Assembly (NCBI GenBank): GCA_029216955.1
Contig: JANAVB010005597.1
Span: 43,893,466-43,957,465, forward strand
DNA length: 64,000 nt
Origin: Iris pallida
Lineage: Eukaryota > Streptophyta > Magnoliopsida > Asparagales > Iridaceae
Direction of reading: 5' to 3'
The notes beneath the pieces were generated by a model. That model saw nothing but the letters and a program-made list of their open reading frames with translations. It was not told the DNA's origin and did not search any database. This document shows positions 24,338 through 35,500 of the stretch, in pieces (position 1 is the first letter of the stretch; each line of letters begins with the position of its first letter). The position numbers and the translations under genes were made by a program.

Positions 24338-24977
24338 CCTTGTTAGCAATCAACCGAATAAAACACGTATTATACTTGAATTTTTCCGTATCTTACATAA
24401 ACGTATAATACTTACGTACGTTTGAAAAATTCAGACTTGTACGCGAATTTTAAGCCTGCGTAGTTTTAAACACATACCGTACGAATTTTTAAAACATTCG
24501 GCCAAAAAAAACTTGACTGAGAAACCCAACAGTTTTCACTTTCTTGACTCTTGCTGCTATTAAATATTAAGACTGGCACAATTATCAAAAAAAAAGAAAA
24601 AATCTCACAGCTGTAACCAAAAAAAGAAACCTAAGAATCTTTGCACATGTTGCTTGCAACAATCAAAGAAAAATCTTTTAGTTTTCTATCCTACTTTCAC
24701 TTTCTTTTCTTTATATAATGTTCTCCAACCTCATCTTATTCTCACACTAAACCTTGTTTATGAAGGAGTAGAGGTGGGTGAGCCATATATATATGCCGAA
24801 TTTTTAGTACCGAATTTGTTTATATAAAACGTACTAAACACGAATTAAATCTAATCTGAATATTTTTCGTTAGACGATTTTTTGATCGAATTTTTTACCG
24901 TATTTTAGTTATATTGTGCCAATTTACATTCGTACTTTCGTCGTCCCGAATTTTTTCCTGCCGAATTGCTAACAAGG
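24338..24977. mobile_element. hAT-like MITE, 640 bp
   Basis: Terminal inverted repeats CCTTGTTAGCAAT at both ends, flanked by the perfect 8-bp duplication GTGGACAC (24330-24337 and 24978-24985). An 8-bp duplication is the hAT signature. The interior is AT-rich and non-coding, with repeated CGAATTTTT and ATACGTACG words near both ends that could be transposase binding sites. It needs a transposase in trans. A 6-bp duplication with two more TIR bases is formally possible, but 8 bp is the longest exact reading. Confidence 0.82.
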
Positions 24978-25224
24978 GTGGACACCCGCCCTTTGCTGAA
25001 CCTGGCCTGACCTATGTGGATGCAACCCAGGGGAGTGCCTCAAATCAGATGGTACAACAACGTAGGATGAATGAGCGCGGAACCATAGAGAGGATCACAT
25101 GGAACTAACCATAGAAAATTCGGCCTGGCAGAGACGCGTGGAGGACTCGTCAGATGCCTCCAAACAGACATAGGTCCCGTTGAACGCGAGTACGAATAAT
25201 GCTATTCTCCCTATGCATCCCGGG
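24978..25224 (+). pseudogene. LINE ORF1 tail / inter-ORF region
   Basis: About 250 bp of LINE sequence between the MITE and the hAT element. It continues the host LINE at both cut points: the MITE duplication joins left, and the hAT duplication ATCCCGGG (25217-25224) joins to 28870-28877 on the right. No clear domain. It is probably the poorly conserved ORF1 C-terminus and spacer before ORF2. Confidence 0.6.
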
Positions 25225-25500
25225 TCAAGGTGTACAATGGGCCGGTCTAGCCTGAGCCCGACCCAAGCCCGGACCGGCCCATCCCCCTTAAAGTCCGGCC
25301 CGGACCGCTTTTGGACCGAACCGGCTTGGCCCCCCACTCCCGAACGGGTCGGGTCGGGCCTCCCCCCCCCCAGCCCGAGCCCGGCCCGGCCCGAGGGAAT
25401 TTTTTTTTTAATGTAGGCCCGGCCCGAAGCCCGGACCGGTTGGACCGGCCCAAAGCCCGGCCTGCGCGGACCGGTCCGGCCAGCCGATCGTTGGCTGCTT
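25225..25500. repeat. hAT left subterminal GC-rich repeat array
   Basis: Dense CCGGACCGG, GGCCCGG and CCCGAGCCC words follow the left TIR. The mirror array lies at 28600-28860. In hAT elements such subterminal motif clusters bind the transposase beside the short TIRs. Spurious frames on both strands come from this composition. Confidence 0.75.
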
Positions 25501-25904
25501 TCAAATTTTTTTTTCTTTCTTTCTTGACCGTTGGAGGGGAGGTTCTTTTAAAAAATTGCCCCTCCCATATAGCCGTTATTAAAACGTTGGGAGGGGCATT
25601 TTGGTCATTTTTGAAGTAAAATGACCAAAATAATCCCGAAAAATTCCTATAAATAGGTAAAAAATTTCATTTTTCAAACACAACTCATTCCTCACAAATT
25701 CTCTACATTTTTCTACGTTGCTCTGGTGTTCTACTGTTTTTCCTCCTTGGTGCTCTGGTGTTCTACTGCTTTTCCTCCCCGGTGCTCTGGTGCTCTACGG
25801 CTTTCCGATCTCCCTCCCAACTCCATTCCGGCTCTACGGCTTCCCGATCTTCCTCTCAATCCCTTACTTTCTTCTAACGTAGTTTACTTTATTTTATTTT
25901 ATAT

Positions 25905-28012
25905 ATGGCTGGTGAAGGTTCAAATCCACCTGATCTTGCTGGACAGACTTACCAATATTTTCGTAATTTTTTTGACGGTACTGAAATTCCACCTGAGCAA
26001 GTAGCCACTAATCCGATTCCGGAGGGGTTCCAACCATCTCCTCCGAAAGTCGCTAGTACCACCCAACGTCCTGAAAAGAAAAAAAAAAGGTCTAAGTATT
26101 GGGATTATTTTACTTTGATTTTTGAAACTAATCCTGATGGTTCGCTTGTTTTAGATGCCAAGGGTGAACCGAAACCGTACAAGGCGCAATGCAAGAAATG
26201 TTGCAACCAGTACGCATGGAAGAAGGGCGGTGGCACCGGAACCATATCCAGACACTACGACACATGCTACGGGAAGGACACACTTCAAGCATCCCAAACC
26301 CAAATAAGCTTTGGCGCCACCGGTTCTTCTTCAATGGGTAACTTTACTTACTCAGCTGCTCGGCATAAAACTGAATTAACTAAACATATTATTCGTGACG
26401 AACTTCCTTTCACGACGGGTGAAAGCGAATCTTTACGAGATTATGCATCAATTTCTCTTAACCCCTCCTTTACTAGAGTTAGTAGACAACAAGCTCGAAA
26501 TAAGGCTATTCGTCTCTTTAACGAGCGGAAAGCCGCTTTGAAAGCAGATTTTCAAAACGTCAGTAAGTTGGCTATTACTTCTGACATTTGGACTACTAAG
26601 TGGAGTCATGCTTATATTTGTATTACTGCACACTATATAGATGCACAATGGATATTACAAAAACGCATCATCTGTCTTAAACTTATAGAATGTCCACACA
26701 CGGGCGCTATAATTTCAAGTGAGATTTCAAGACACGTGCGTGAATATGATATTCACGCTAAAAAATTTTCTGTCTCTTTGGACAATGCATCAAACAACAA
26801 TGCTGCTATGTCTTCTTTGTCATTGATTTTTTAGCCTATTTTAGAAGGTAGACTTTTGCATGTTAGGTGTGCTTGCCATATAATTAACTTAGTTGTTAAA
26901 GAATGTTTAAAATTTTTTGATTCCCATTTAGACACTCTGCGACAATGCTTGCTCCACCTTAACTCGTCTCCAAGTAGACAACAAAGTTTTGCATGCACGT
27001 GCGCACATTTTGGTATTACTTTTAAAAGATTTGTGAAGGATATACCAAATAGGTGGAACTCCACCTACTTGATGTTGAAATCTGCAATTCCTTTTAAGAG
27101 TGCTATTACATATTATTGTAGTTCGGATGTCACCTTTGAATATCAAGTTACTACTGATGATTGGGTAGCAGCTGAAAGTGTTTGTGAATTTTTAGAAATT
27201 TTTTACAATGCTACATTAACTCTTTCTGGTGTTTATTTTCCCACATCTTGCTTAGCTTTACGTGAACTTTGTAACATGTCTTATTTATTTTCTAAATATA
27301 GAGATTATCTAAATTTTGAATATGCGGTGAGAAATATGGAAGCCAAATTCAAGAAATATTGGGGTGAAGTACCTCTTTTATATTGTTTGGCTTTCATATT
27401 TGATCCTACAATCAAATTGGATGGCGTAGAGGTTTTATTAGATGGATATGGAGAATATATGGGTATAGACGTTACTGACATGAAGGCAGAAGTTAAAGTT
27501 GCGTTGGAAAGGTTAGTTCTACTGTACGAAGAAGGAGTAACGTCGACCCGACCAACTCAGGGGGGGCTAGTAGTAGCTCCGGCTTGGCGTCTAAGCTATC
27601 AGCAGCCGGTCGCATACTGCAAAGGAAGAAACAAAAGCAATCTTCCCAACCTACTCAAGAGTTGTCTCTTTACCTTAATTCTTATCAAGACGAAGATGAG
27701 ACTCCAGATCACTTCGCCGTTTTAGAATGGTGGAAGAGACACGATAAGAGATTTTCTGTGCTTTCTAACATAGCACGCGATCTACTGATGGTTCCGGTGT
27801 CTACGGTAGCATCGGAGTCCTGTTTTAGTGCAAGTTCGAGGATGTTGAGCGATAGGAGCCGCTTGAAGCCCGATATCTTGGAAGCAATAGTGTGCGTACA
27901 AGATTGGATGAAAGTCGATAGAAGAGCACAAAACCAGAAATATGAAGAAGATAATGATGTCCACGAGCTGGATTTGGAATCCCTTTCATTGCATGAAGGC
28001 GAACAACAATGA
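25905..28012 (+). pseudogene. hAT transposase (BED finger, RNase H-like core, dimerisation domain), two lesions
   Basis: Cuts and joins DNA at hAT ends. From the Met at 25905: a BED zinc finger (about residues 64-125, with C96, C99, H117, C121), the RNase H-like core with T-S-D-I-W-T and the second Asp in S-L-D-N-A-S-N-N-N, and the C-terminal hAT dimerisation block with F-x-V-L-x-W-W-K and V-A-S-E-S-C-F-S, ending at 28012. There are two breaks: an in-frame TAG at 26832-26834 (the frame resumes unchanged in R-C-A-C-H-I-I-N-L-V-V), and a frame change at a run of seven G (27560-27566), after which the C-terminal third continues in another frame. Length and order are otherwise normal for the RICESLEEPER-like plant hAT group, so it is a recent casualty. 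Confidence 0.92.
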
Positions 28013-28274
28013 GACTACGGTGCAAGGTATTAGGTATGTACATTTAAACTTATACATTTCAATTTTAAATTTGAACTTATACTTTCAAAAACTATTTTTT
28101 ATTTTTAACTTATACTATTTAAATTTTAAATTTTAACTTATAATATTCAAATTTTAACTTACACATTCAAAAACTATTTTTTTTTTAAAAAAACATTTTT
28201 TAACTCCGCCTATGCCAAACAAGCATTTGCCGGTCCCAAGCCCGGATAAAGGAAGAGGGAGAAATATTTTTTTT

Positions 28275-28510
28275 TTAATTTTTATAAATTTTTATAAACA
28301 TTTGTATATATTTGTATAAATTTTTATAAAGATTTTTATAAACATGTTTATAAATTTTTATAAACATTTTTATAAACATTTTTCTAAATTATACTATTCA
28401 ACATTTGTATTACAAACATTTGTATAAACATTTTTGTATAAACATTTTTTGAAACATTTGTATAAACATTTTTCTATAAACATTTTTGTATAAACATTTC
28501 TAAATTAAAA
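28275..28510. repeat. AT-rich short tandem tract (TTTATAAACATTT)
   Basis: Repeated TTTTTATAAACATTT and TTTGTATAAACATTT words in the 3' part of the hAT element, unit about 15-20 bp and irregular. No gene. Confidence 0.8.
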
Positions 28511-28599
28511 TTATGTTACAAATTTTCAAAATTAAAGTACAAAGGAAAAATGTTTAAAAAAGGAAAAAAAAAATACAAAAGAAACTGAAAAAAAAAATA

Positions 28600-28860
28600 T
28601 AGAAAAACCGGGCCGGTCCAGTTCAACCGGCCTGAACCGGCCCGAACCGACCTTGGCCCGGCCCGACCCGTGGACCGGTTCAGCCCGGACCGGCCCACCC
28701 TGGGTCCGGTCCAGTGGGTCGGGCTGGGCCGGCTCTTCAAAAATCGGGCCGAGCTTGGCCCGGACCGTAAAATACAATGGGCCGGTCCTGGACCGGCCCG
28801 AGCCCGGTCGGGCCCGCAGCCAATGGACCGTGGGCCGGCCCGGACCGGACCGGCCCGAAT
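28600..28860. repeat. hAT right subterminal GC-rich repeat array
   Basis: GGACCGGCCCG, GGGCCGG and CCGGTCC words are packed before the right TIR in the inverse sense to the left array. The paired arrays could form a long imperfect hairpin when single-stranded. Confidence 0.75.
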
Positions 28861-28877
28861 ACACCTTGAATCCCGGG

Positions 28878-30257
28878 GAGAGTAGCGCAATGCAAAGGGA
28901 TCCTCGACACTGTTAATCCATGTCTATCCTTACATGGAATGTCATAGGTGCCAACTCAGTTGGGAGATGGAGAGACATCCTCAATGTGATTCGTGCTCAC
29001 CAAGTGCTCGGTTGCTTCTATTATGAAAAGCAAAATTAAAGCGAGAGACAGGATTAGTAGCAGGACTCCATCTCAGTGGTCGAGCGTCCACAATCTTGAT
29101 GCGTGTGGAGTGGCGCGTATACGGTGTATGTGGGGCACCCGAGTCTGGAGATGCCAGGTAAAATTTTCATCAGAATAACTCCTTGTTTTGCTTCTTACTA
29201 ACAAGGGTGGTTTGGAGTTGGTACTTGGTGTGGTGTACGGCCATAACGACCGGAGGCGTAGATTCCAGCTTTGGAACGATCTCATTAGAGTCTCGGCGCA
29301 TACGGGAGATAAGTTTTCGCTTGCTATATGCGGGGACTTTAATGCAATATTGTCGGAGAGTGAGAAATTGTGGGGTCCACAAGTCCCGGCTCCTATACTG
29401 GCAGATTTTCAGGACTGTCTTCTTAGCTCCGGACTGTTCTGCATGGAACGCTCTGGTTCTATCTGGTCGTGGAACAATAGTTCTGCTTCCAATAGAGTGG
29501 TGTGCCAGTTGGATAGAGCTCTTTGCAACAACAGATGGATGAAGATGTTTCCGAATGTTCGAGCAGAGGGTCTCCAGTGTGGTACTAGCGACCACACGCC
29601 TATCCTTCTTCGTATTTCTGCGGATGAACCCCGGCGAAGGAAACCTTTCCGATATAATACTGCCTGGCCATTGACGAAGGGATACAATGAAGCGGTAGAC
29701 GCTGCCATCCAGGTCCCTATCGAAGGGAATGCACAATATAGATTGGTACATAGATTAAAGTCCATCAAACAAGCACTGAAGCATTGGAATAGGAATCGAC
29801 CTCATTGTGACTTGCTTAAGCTCGAGCAAGAGTTGAATTTAGCACAATCCAGGGTGCAGAATGATCCATTAAATGCAAATTTTGCCGAGGAAGAATTAAA
29901 GCTTCAGGAAGCCGTTAGAGTAGCAAGGTTCCAGAAAGAGATTCATCTCCAACAACGTGTTTGGTTGAAGGAAGGAGATCGGTGTTTTAAATTTTTTCAT
30001 GCCTGCGAGCCCGACAACACAGGAATACTCCTACCGGGTTCATTGATAGCAGCGGCAAGCTAACTTCCGATGATAGGACCATGGCTGAGGAGGCTATTGA
30101 GTACTACAAGGTGCTCTACAACCAGACTGATTATCTGGATAATTTTCCTGATACTATATGTAACCGTATAGTCACGGAGGAAGGTAACAATATTCTGAAG
30201 AAAGAGGTCTCTTTGGAAGAAATTGAGCAGATTATAAAAGAAGCGGACCCAAATAAA
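28878..30257 (+). pseudogene. LINE ORF2, endonuclease section
   Basis: AP-type endonuclease domain that nicks the target for LINE insertion. ORF2 starts near 28920 with M-S-I-L-T-W-N-V-I-G-A-N-S. After damage (a frame change near 29030 and a TAA at 29175-29177) it reads on from 29188 with V-Y-G-H-N-D, the catalytic C-G-D-F-N-A-I, L-D-R-A-L-C-N-N and the S-D-H-T-P motif, then L-K-E-G-D-R-C-F-K-F-F-H. A frame change near 30010-30063 leads to 30081-30257, which continues toward RT (E-A-D-P-N-K). It is cut at 30257 by the Copia element and resumes at 37632. Confidence 0.87.
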
Positions 30258-31438
30258 TGTTAGTCCCGGGACTTGATCAAAGATGGTAAAACAGATGCAA
30301 CAAAGATCTACGAAGATACAAATACCAAATAACCCGATTACAATATGGAGGAGGAAAATAGAGAAGAGAAGATCTCTTGTTCTTCCTTGCAAACGTGTTA
30401 CAATTGGGACAGAACGAGTTACAATAAACTAGAGAGAGATGAGAAGAAGAACAATGCTGGGATGTCAAAACACCGTTGCTTAAAACAAGATTCTCCCCAC
30501 ACGATCTGCTTCCAGGAACCAGCAAGTTTGAAGAACTTGTGGAACGCTCGAAGTCACCTCTGTTCTGACTCCTCGGATGGACTTGCAATGGCGGCAGCAG
30601 CTCTCTCTCTCTCTCTTTCTCCTTTTCTGACTTGTATTTTTCGTTATACCACAAAGGAGGCCAGAAGAGAGTATTTATAAAGAGAGGGAGGAAACCCTAG
30701 CCGCCTCTTCAGTTATGGAAAGATTGAATCAAATCTCAAAAGATAGCAACAAGATTTAATTCAAATCCCACAAAGATAGCAACGAAATTAATTCAAATCC
30801 CACAAAGATAGGATCTGAATTAATCGCATCGATTTCAGCCTTTCCATAACTGATTTGTAATCTGCACAGTCAGCGGAGTCCTCCATGCGGCAGCAGCAGC
30901 AACAGCCTGGCCGCATGAGCCACATGGCCGCATGGACCGCATGGGCCGCATGGATCACATGAGCCGCATGGCCGCATTGACCGCATGGACCACATGAGCC
31001 GCATGGACCACATGAGCCGCATGGACCGCATGGACCACATGAGCCGCATGGACCGCATGAGCCGCATGACCGCATGACCGCATGAACCGCTTGTGCCGCA
31101 TGGACCGCATGGCCGCATGAGCCGCATGAGCCGCATGAGTCCGAGCCAGAGTCCGAGTCCGAGTCCGAGTCGCTAAGTCCCTTTGGGGCTTAGCTCCAAA
31201 TGGAATTAATCCAAGAGAATGACAAAAGCATTAATGCTTAATCCTTGGAGCCTTATTCTTACCTCCTAGTAAAATCACCCACATGGTTCCCTCCTTAGGG
31301 TCACCACCCCATGTGCATCTCTCAACAACACACCCAAGTATATATGTTGAGATAACTCATGGTGCATTTCCAATGTGGAACTAAACTTTACAAGACATGT
31401 TGAGAGCAAGCTATCTCCATGTAAAGAAAGCACCAAGA
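30258..31438 (-). repeat. Copia 3' LTR
   Basis: A 1,181-bp LTR. It begins TGTTAGTCCCGGG and ends GCACCAAGA, where the expected CA end is mutated to GA. It is close to 36455-37626 except in the minisatellite. Confidence 0.9.
30896..31140. repeat. CCGCATGG minisatellite in the Copia 3' LTR
   Basis: Irregular tandem 9- and 18-bp units of GCCGCATGGACCACATGA type, followed by a GAGTCC hexamer tract (31137-31172). Frames through it give repeated Cys-Gly-Pro or Met-Arg-Leu peptides on the minus strand and are artefacts. The other LTR has a different unit order at 37082-37340. Confidence 0.9.
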
Positions 31439-31745
31439 ATCTCCTACATATCACAACATATATATGTGTGCAGGGTTGAGCGTTCCCCACAGTAACTGTC
31501 CATTTTGCATTAGGATAGATGTCGCTGACGGCTTGAATCTTCCCGCATGGGTTAAATAACAATGTGATACAAGAATGGACTACGCCTTGAATTCTGCACC
31601 ACAATTGTAATTCTTTCCACTCACAAACTGTAGTTACGTGTGCTTCTGGCTGCACATTAAAGGCCCTGTGCCAGTCTGGTTTCAGTGTATAATTTTGGGC
31701 GTCTACAAGTTTACCCTCAAGAGACGGCCTGATATCTCTTTCCAT
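31439..31745 (-). CDS. Unidentified ORF between Copia pol and 3' LTR, in element sense
   Basis: The minus-strand frame 31745-31275 (156 codons) starts with M-E-R-D-I-R-P-S-L-E-G-K. About the first 102 codons lie in unique internal DNA and the rest runs into the LTR. The unique part reads like real protein: mixed composition, several Trp and Cys (E-W-K-E-L-Q-L-W-C-R), no low complexity. I do not recognise it. It could be a captured host exon, an accessory Copia ORF, or chance. Sequence just upstream in sense ends CACCTATAG, which resembles a splice acceptor. Confidence 0.35.
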
Positions 31746-31779
31746 ACACTATAGGTGAGTTCTTTATTAAAGAGATATG

Positions 31780-32240
31780 GCATGAAGCCTTGCGCTTCCT
31801 TGCGGTGCTACGCCGCTATGACATGGCCTGAAGCCGAGGCATTACCCCTACCTGAAAATCTCATCGTAGTGTCATACTACTGTAGCATGAGGTCACAAGC
31901 CTCTTTGTAGTGCCAAACTATCCAGCATGAAGCCTAAGGCTTCCTTGCGGTGTTACGCCGCAACGACATGGCTTACAATGCCGAGGCTTTACCCCTACCT
32001 GGGTACCTCATCGTGGTGTCGTCCCACTGTAACATGGGGCCATCCTCCCCTTTGTAGTGCTGTCTACAACTCTTTAATTACGTCATACAGCATTAGGCTA
32101 CCTGCCTATTTGCAGTGCTACGCCGCTATGACTTGGCTTGCAAAGCCGAGGCATTATCCCTACCTGGGAACCTCATGGTGGAGTCATCCCACTGTAGCAT
32201 GGAGTTTTACTCCTTGTAGCGCTGCTCTACCATGCTTCCT
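31780..32240. repeat. Three diverged tandem repeats in the Copia 3' internal region
   Basis: Blocks starting TGCGGTGCTACGCCGC at 31801, TGCGGTGTTACGCCGC at 31945 and TGCAGTGCTACGCCGC at 32111 share TTACCCCTACCTG, CTCAT(C/G)GT(A/G)G and CACTGTA(G/A)CATG words. Spacing is 144 and 166 bp, so units have gained and lost bases. Non-coding. Positions 32245-32513 are 3' untranslated sequence with nothing else recognised. Confidence 0.8.
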
Positions 32241-32513
32241 GTAAAGCACACCAGGCATTCACTCTGCCTGAGAACTCATTAAGGCGTTTAAGCCATCCTT
32301 CCACAGGATCTGTTTTTTTTCGCAGAAAAATACATAGTAGACAACAGTGGTTATGGGTCTGTATCCCTTTCATGTTCCAGAGAACAAGTACCCACTGTTA
32401 CCTGATAGTTTCCCAGTCAGTGATCCTCCTTTGAACCAAAAGTTAGATGCCTAGTAGATTTTTCTTTGAACTAATATCATAAAATTTTATGGTAGGATTA
32501 CAAAGACACACTA

Positions 32514-35500
32514 TCAGAATGCCTTCAAGCCCATTTTACAAGCTGTGTCATCGACCAACTGGCGCTTGAGGCCCTTTGTGAACGGATCTGCCAGGTTCTC
32601 CTGACTCCGAACATCAACCACTGCAATTACACCTCTTTTGATAAGATCGTGTACTGTCCTGTGCTTCAACCGCACAGTCCTCTTCTTCCCGTTGAAGAGG
32701 TCATTTGATGCTACCGTCGCAGTCGCCTGGTTGTCACAGTATATCGGTATTGCCGGTATCTGAGCTCCAACCACTGGAAGATCATACATGAACTCCCGAA
32801 GCCATTCTGCTTCATCTGCTGCAGTTTCAAGTGCATAGAATTCAGATTCCATGAAGGAACGAGAGAGTATAGTCTGCTTCTTCGACTTTCACGATATAGC
32901 AGCTCCACCCAAGGAAAAGACATATCCACCTGTGAATCTCTCGCTTTCCACCTCTGAACACCAGCTAGCATCACTGAAGCCTTCCACTATTGTCGGATAC
33001 CCGTTGTAGTGCAGTGCATATGTCTGAGTCTTCTTGAGATATCTCATCACCCGCTTCACAGCTTTCCAGTGCTCAACCCCTGGGTTGCTTGTAAACCGAC
33101 TCAGAATTCCTACGGCGAAAGCTATGTCAGGCCTTGTGGCAGTGGTTGCGTACATCAAACTTCCGATAACGCTAGAATACTCCAGCTGCCTAACACTTTC
33201 CCTTGAGTTTGGCTTCAGCTTCTGATCACACCTGTATGGCGTATCGATCCCTGGAAGATCCTTATACCCATAGCGTGTGAGCATCTTCTCAATGTAGTGA
33301 GATTGTGACAGCGCTACTCCAGTGTCTGTCCGAATGATCTTTATGCCCAAGATGACATCTGTATCTCCCAAGTCCTTCATACTGAACTTGGTTGAGAGGA
33401 ACTTCTTTGTCTCTGTGACACAGCCTATATCCGTACCTAAGATTAGCATGTCGTCCACGTAGAGACAAACGATGACTCCTCTTCCATCAGCGAACTTTGT
33501 GTAAACACATTTGTCCGTCTCGCTGACTCTGTAGCCGTTTGACTTAATAACTTTGTCAAACTTCTCATGCCACATCTTGGGAGCTTGTTTCAAACCATAC
33601 AATAATTTCACCAACTTGCAGACTTTGTCTTCAAGACCTTTGACGACAAATCCGTCTGGTTGTTGCATGTAAATCTCTTCGGTCAGCTTCCCGTTCAGGA
33701 ATACTGTCTTTACATCCATCTGATGTATCACCAACTTATGTATAGCTGCTAGAGCGATTAACATCCTGATGGTGGTCATCCGAGCTACTGGAGCGTACTT
33801 GTCAAAGTAGTCTATTCCCTGTTTTTGAGAAAATCCCTTGGCTACCAGCATGGCCTTGAACTTGTCAATAGTTCCATCTACCTTCATCTTCTTCTTGAAG
33901 ATCCATTTACATCCGATGGGTTTTTCTCCTTCAGGTAGATCTACCAACACCCATGTGTTATTGGAGGTGATAGAGTCAAACTTGTCATTCACTGCCTCCT
34001 TCCAGAAGATAGCATCTCTGGTCTTCATCGCCTCATCATAGGTAAGCGGATCTGCTTCCACATGATAGGTGACAAAGTCATCTCCGAAGTCTTTCGGTCT
34101 CCTCGCTCGCTTAGCTGACGGCTCTGCGAGTTCTGGTACAAGAGTTGTTTCATCAACAACAACTTCTTCTTGGACTACTGGCTCATATGAGATTTCAGTC
34201 TCATTTGCACCTACATCATTTTTCGGAATGTCCGAAAGAACAATGTTTTTGTCTTTTGCAAACTTGTCTTCAAAGTATTCAGCATCGCGAGATTCGATGA
34301 TATGATTTGACTCAATATCAAGAAATCTCCTAGCATCACTCTTCTCGGCATACCCCAAGAAGATCGCCTTCGTAGTCCTTGTCCCTAGCTTATGAATCTT
34401 CAGATCTGGGAGCTTCACATATGCCAGCCACCCCCACACTCGAATGACATTCAAGTTTGGTCTGACTTTGAACTAGAGTTCATGAGGAGTTACGTCCGAA
34501 GTTGCATATGGCACTCTATTTAGAATAAAAGTGGCCGTCAATGCAGCTTCTCTCCAGTAGCATTTAGGAAGACCCGCGGTTAGCAGCATTGAGTTCATCA
34601 TTTCTGTCAACGTTCTGTTCTTCCTCTCCGCTACTCCGTTGGATTGAGGAGAATATGGAGCAGTAGTCTCGCATATGATTCCATGTTCTTTGCAGAACGA
34701 TGCGAATTCATGAGACCTGTACTCCCCATCTCGATCACTTCTTAACCTCTTGAGTTGTTGTCCAGTCTGCTGTTCAGCTTCGGCCCTGAACTTCCTGAAC
34801 TTCTCGAAGGCTTCGTCTTTAGACTTGAGCAAGTAGACGAACGCGTATTTTGAGAAGTCGTCGATGAAGTTTATGAAATACTTCATCTCGACCTTCGTGG
34901 AGAAATGTTTGAAGTCACTGATATCGGAGTGCACCAACTCCAGAAGATCTGTGCTTCGATTGACCCGATGAAAGGGTTTCCTTATGATCTTCGTCTGAGC
35001 ACACACTTCACACTTCTCCACCTTACCTCCATATTTGGAGATAAGTCCTAGACTAAACATTTTGTTAATTCTTTTACAATAAACATGTCCTAGTCTATTA
35101 TGCCACAACTCAAGAGAATAATCAGAAAATTCAACTGCATTAATGTCATCAAACTGGTTGACAAGCTGAATTTTAAACATTTCTTCGGTTTGATAAGCCT
35201 TTCCGAAGTATGTTCTTTTCTTGGACATCACCATCTGACCAGCATTGATGTCCATCCTCAAGCCTGCGTTGCAGAGCAGGCTCCCAGAGATCAGGTTCTT
35301 GGCAATCGTCGGAACATGCTTCACACCATGAAGCGTCAGAGTGTTCCCAGAAGTGAGTTTCAGTTCCACGGTCCCGATCCCTAGAACTTCAGCTTGGGCC
35401 TGGTTCGCCATGACAACCTTCTCAGATATCGGCTGGTACATGACGAACCATTCCTTGCTAGAACAGACATGGCAAGTCGCACCAGTATCTATCCACCAGT

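Larger units (their letters stand above)
25225..28869 (+). mobile_element. hAT DNA transposon, 3.6 kb, with transposase
   Basis: Terminal inverted repeats TCAAGGTGTA at both ends and the perfect 8-bp duplication ATCCCGGG (25217-25224 and 28870-28877). It encodes an intronless hAT transposase on the plus strand (25905-28012). The two ends are extremely G+C rich with repeated CCGG, GGACCGG and GGCCCG words, while the centre is AT-rich. A 5' leader of about 680 bp and a 3' region with an AT-rich tandem tract flank the gene. It inserted into the LINE between ORF1 and ORF2. Confidence 0.93.

Noticed and set aside
28516..28916. Proline/glycine/arginine-rich frames at both hAT ends (25095-25619 and 28516-28916)
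   Set aside because: These are the GC-rich subterminal arrays read in several frames.
30788..31136. Cys-Gly-Pro and Met-Arg-Leu repeat proteins at 30788-31136 and 37012-37337
   Set aside because: They come from the CCGCATGG minisatellite in the Copia LTRs in all frames; no start context or conservation.
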